This document shows positions 61,361 to 64,000 of a DNA stretch of 64,000 nucleotides, one piece after another. The translations under genes and the position numbers were made by a program. The DNA lies in NCBI GenBank assembly GCA_946902875.1, contig OX336355.1:18261347-18325346 (forward strand). Direction: 5' to 3'. The notes under the pieces are model-generated. The model saw only the letters and a program-made list of their open reading frames with translations. It made no database searches and had not been told where the DNA came from. Position 1 is the stretch's first letter; each line of letters opens with the position of its first letter. Source of the DNA: Nematopogon swammerdamellus. Its lineage: Eukaryota > Arthropoda > Insecta > Lepidoptera > Adelidae.

Positions 61361-61984
61361 TCTGCATCACCTCTCCCGCTCTTCGTCCGTACGTTTGTGA
61401 AGGACGGCTATAGATTCGAAGACTCGGCCGCGGCGTTGGAAAAGCGGCTCACCGATTGGAGGTGAAGCGCGCGGGGGCGGCGTGCGCGACTGCTATTGGC
61501 CGAGCGGGCGGAGGTGTGAGTGGAAATTTCAAAGGGAAATACATCACGCTGAAGTTCGGCTGATGTTTTTCAGTACGTAGGTACTTTCAGTTACGGCTCA
61601 ATTATGTTTGTGGTAGGTAATTACTTATTGGTACTTTCGTAGTTGCAAACTTTTGAAACATAATTTCGAACATCTAGCGAAAGTGGACTAACGCATAATA
61701 AAACCGAAATACTATCTACAGATAAGACATACTCCGGCATCTTATGAAAGGTCGGCGGTTCAAATCCAAGGTCTTTTTTGTTTGAAGCTCACGGATTATC
61801 GAATTTACCTACATGCTTATATGAAAATTAATATAAAAACATCCTCCAAGTCACATATCGAAAAACCTTACTGAAAAATGTTATGTACTAAGTTTTACAC
61901 TCGCCTATGATTCAGAAGACGAACTTATTTCAGAATCTAATTTCTTTCAGACAACCTTTTTTAAGTTTTCTTTTATAATGTGTA
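61361..61984. other. GC-rich patch and tRNA-like fragment in unassigned DNA
   Basis: 61425-61515 is GC-rich with two ATTGG (inverted CCAAT) motifs at 61454 and 61494 and GGGGGCGGCG at 61473. It could be promoter-like but no gene starts nearby. GGCGGTTCAAATCCAAGG (61754-61771) resembles a tRNA T-arm without the rest. Confidence 0.3.
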
Positions 61985-62240
61985 ACGGCGGTAAAGCCTA
62001 AACGAATTAAAACTTACGACGCCGCCAGGGCGAGTTCGCCCTGGCGTCGTAAGTTTTAATTAATTAATTTCAGTATAATACTGAAGCGATCGAAAACACA
62101 TTTTCAATGTAAAAAAATAAACTGCGAATTTTCTTGCTGGCTCTTCTTCGTGGGTGTAATCGAATTGGATAGAACAAATTGTGACAAGTTGGAGTGCAGT
62201 CTAACTACCGTATGAATGATCAATACCTAAACAATACAAC
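61985..62240. repeat. 'GACAAGTTGGAGTGCAG' repeat with a GC hairpin at its end
   Basis: AATTAAAACTTACGACGCC and GGCGTCGTAAGTTTTAATT (62008-62026 and 62042-62060) form a hairpin around CAGGGCGAGTTCGCCCTG. 62075-62210 matches 36590-36760 (ACTGAAGCGATCGAAAACAC, TTTCTTG..., GACAAGTTGGAGTGCAGTC). Confidence 0.55.
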
Positions 62241-62269
62241 AAAACATTCGGATAATTTTAGATGACATT

Positions 62270-62420
62270 CGATTTTTTTTATATAGACGACCGGCATGGG
62301 TGGCTGTGCCCAAAACCTCAAAGGAAGATTAAGACACAGCCAATAACACCCCTACTCGCGATTCCACGCTCAGAGAGGCGCCATGCCAGCTACAAGGCGG
62401 ACAAAGAGGTCATTGTTTAA
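62270..62420 (-). mobile_element. SINE4, inverted
   Basis: T-run then GACGACCGGCATGGGTGGCT, CAGCCAATAACACCCCTACT, CACGCTCAGAGAGGCGCCAT and GCCAGCTAC. Its tail region is reminiscent of SINE2's (GGTGTTATTGGCTG..., CAGCCACCCATGCCGG on the minus strand). Confidence 0.55.
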
Positions 62421-62516
62421 TTTATTAACACGACTTTTGAAGATTCCCAGGTTACTTAGGTGGTGGGGAACACATTGCACTCGGGATTTGCTATTACATT
62501 GACTTTACTTACCGTG
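62421..62516. other. Unassigned
   Basis: No recognised feature. Confidence 0.3.
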
Positions 62517-62838
62517 TGGCCGGTACTTAAAAAGAATATCCCCACTGCATTTCTCCCCATGCATGTCGTAAAAGGCGACTAAGGGATAAGGACAAGATGC
62601 CGTGCTAAAGGGCGACAGGTTCCCCACCTCTCACCTTGGCGCGGTACTTCCACCGAGTCATACGGCAGGTGGGTCTTCGTGCCTTACTTACTGCTTGATC
62701 GATTAAATCTTGTTCGAATACTTTGCGAAACGTGGTGGTCGGTGTTGTGCTGTAACTTACCCAAGTTCTTGCAGGACAACACCGATTATTCTGCTTACCC
62801 CGATTGTCGGGATTCAACGTGTGTGATATATATACTAT
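62517..62838 (+). mobile_element. SINE3, full length
   Basis: Module B (GTGTGGCCGGTACTTAAAAA, CATTTCTCCCCATGCATGTC), body (CACCTCTCACCTTGGCGCGG, CTTACTGCTTGATCGATTAA), distal GGTCGGTGTTGTGCTGTAAC, CCCCGATTGTCGGGATTCAA, and TATA/TATG microsatellite tail. Confidence 0.85.
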
Positions 62839-63497
62839 ATATGTATGTATATATATGTATATTTTTTTTTCAGATATTTATTTCGCCATAAAGAACACAC
62901 AACAATAACATTATTTCATTGAGACATATGCATATTCAGTATATATATATGTATGTATATTGACTTATCACGAGCGAAGCCGCGTGCACGTTGTAAGTTT
63001 CTTTGTCCCGTGTGCCCAGCTGTCTGGGCAAAAGCGTGAATATATAACACGCGAAATTACCAGTAGTTTCAGAAGCACTTATTACACTCTCAAAATATTC
63101 CCTCATTTTTTTTTCTACTCCCTCACAGTAGACTCCGCCTACTGTCGACTGTCGCTGTCGCGGACCGTGTCTGCGCAATGCGACAGCAGTGGAATAGTAT
63201 GAAATTACGCGCCAGGTTACATTGGGTGGGGAGCTGCTTAGTATGCGGGCAGCGTGGGCGTCGCAGTAGGGCAGAACGCCGGTCGATACGGACGCGTGCC
63301 TCGCGGAGGCGGAGGTGTGCTGGAAGAGGTCGCCGCGATAAGCCGGCGTTGATGCGCGCCGAGTGGCGTAAACGTGGGGAGTTCAACTTTTACTACTTAG
63401 GTATATGTCGCGGTCATTTAGAGGAGCCTAGCCGTAACCGTAGTGAAGTAGGCACTTAAGTAGGTACGTGCTGGCTAAAGTTCAGTGTAGCCGTTGG
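62839..63497. other. Unassigned, GC-rich from 63120
   Basis: 63125-63400 is CpG-rich with GCGGAGGCGGAGG. Open frames on both strands are arginine-rich compositional artefacts. No domain, promoter or splice pattern I can defend. Confidence 0.3.
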
Positions 63498-63818
63498 TAC
63501 CGTGTGGGGCCGGTGCTTTAAAATAATAGCCCCACTGCATCTCTCCCCGTGTATGTCGTAAAAGGCGACTAAGGGGTATGACTCCCTTCTTATATTACTA
63601 GGTGGTAGGGTTTAACCCGCCCGGGTTGGTACCACCGCACTGAATGAAAGGTCGGTCGAAACGGCTATGTAAATAGTTTGTGTTTTCCGCCCAGCTCAGT
63701 GTAGCCGGCACGACCTAAGAGAAGCACTGACGTGGCGCCAAGTTTACCCGGTGTTATGGGCTGACATCACGGATGTTGTAGGTGATGTAGCAAACCGTGT
63801 CAGTTTCCTTAAAAAAAA
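63498..63818 (+). mobile_element. SINE1, B-type, full length
   Basis: Module B (GTACCGTGTGGGGCCGGTGC, CTCTCCCCGTGTATGTCGTA), core (TTACTAGGTGGTAGGGTTTA, GGTTGGTACCACCGCACTGA), body, tail GATGTAGCAAACCGTGTCAG and A-rich end. It is a good reference copy for the B-type. Confidence 0.87.
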
Positions 63819-63904
63819 TAAAAAAAACTGGCTAATGGGAAGCACTGACATGGCAACTAGATCACCAAGATGTTAAGAGCTTAATCGTTTTTTTTATAAG
63901 TATA

Positions 63905-64000
63905 CTTAAGCTTTTGCCCGCGGCTTCGCTCGCGTGAAATTCGGGTTTAAAAAGAAGAAAGTAAGTAAGCCCGCTACCGTACGTTTATTTCGGACCGCGG
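63905..64000 (+). mobile_element. RTE-like 3' region, copy 2, cut by window end
   Basis: AAGCTTTTGCCCGCGGCTTC, GCTCGCGTGAAATTCGGGTT, AAGAAGAAAGTAAGTAAGCC, TTTATTTCGGACCGCGG. It is aligned with 55216-55310 and continues beyond the window. Confidence 0.6.

Noticed and set aside
61425..61515. Promoter with two inverted CCAAT boxes and a GC box.
   Set aside because: No TATA, initiator or downstream gene could be tied to it; listed only as a GC-rich patch.

Overview
The window looks like nuclear DNA of an insect, most likely a moth or butterfly. The evidence is an AT-rich background, non-LTR retrotransposon coding ends and 3' tails of kinds familiar from Lepidoptera, several SINE families ending in A-runs, and many short inverted-repeat DNA elements. 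There are no operons or bacterial signals. I could run no database search, so family names are pattern recognition. In features marked 'unassigned' I looked and saw nothing I could support.

Almost all of it is mobile or repeated DNA, often nested. I call the recurring families SINE1 (A-type head: tRNA-like plus 5S-rRNA-like; B-type: a different 5' module, 'module B'), SINE2 (Ser/Leu-tRNA-like head), SINE3 (module B plus another body) and SINE4 (fragments). SINE1 and SINE2 share a central core, and SINE1 and SINE3 share module B, so the families form a modular network. LINEs are represented by a CR1/Jockey-like family (22.5-26.8 kb and many 3' ends), an RTE-like family with a TGAC tail (5.6, 6.8, 32.6 kb) and a 5'-truncated element with an intact 418-residue reverse transcriptase (51.06-52.68 kb).

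Layout. 0-13 kb: SINE/LINE fragments, a hairpin element, a 440-bp tandem duplication and a 51-bp minisatellite. 13-22 kb: a hAT-like MITE with 8-bp target duplications, a fold-back element nested in an older repeat, a first copy of a 140-bp-periodic repeat, and hairpin MITEs. 22-27 kb: rearranged LINE copies head to head. 27-33 kb: the second 140-bp-periodic copy, a 475-bp CT tract and LINE tails. 33.17-37.73 kb: a nearly perfect 4.56-kb palindrome with no spacer. 38.7-38.9 kb: the only convincing host coding sequence, a first coding exon on the minus strand with a splice donor. 39-48 kb: SINE3 copies, a tRNA-like retroposon with 14-bp target duplications, and a hammerhead-ribozyme-like motif in an inverted pair of repeats. 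49-53 kb: a GC-rich block, a 211-bp triplication and the reverse-transcriptase LINE. 53-64 kb: AT-rich DNA with TIR elements, a Harbinger-like MITE, a minisatellite with two-monomer higher-order structure, and more SINE/LINE copies.

The points most worth following up are the hammerhead-like motif, the hybrid tRNA/5S SINE head with its module exchange, and the large palindrome, which must first be cleared of assembly artefact.
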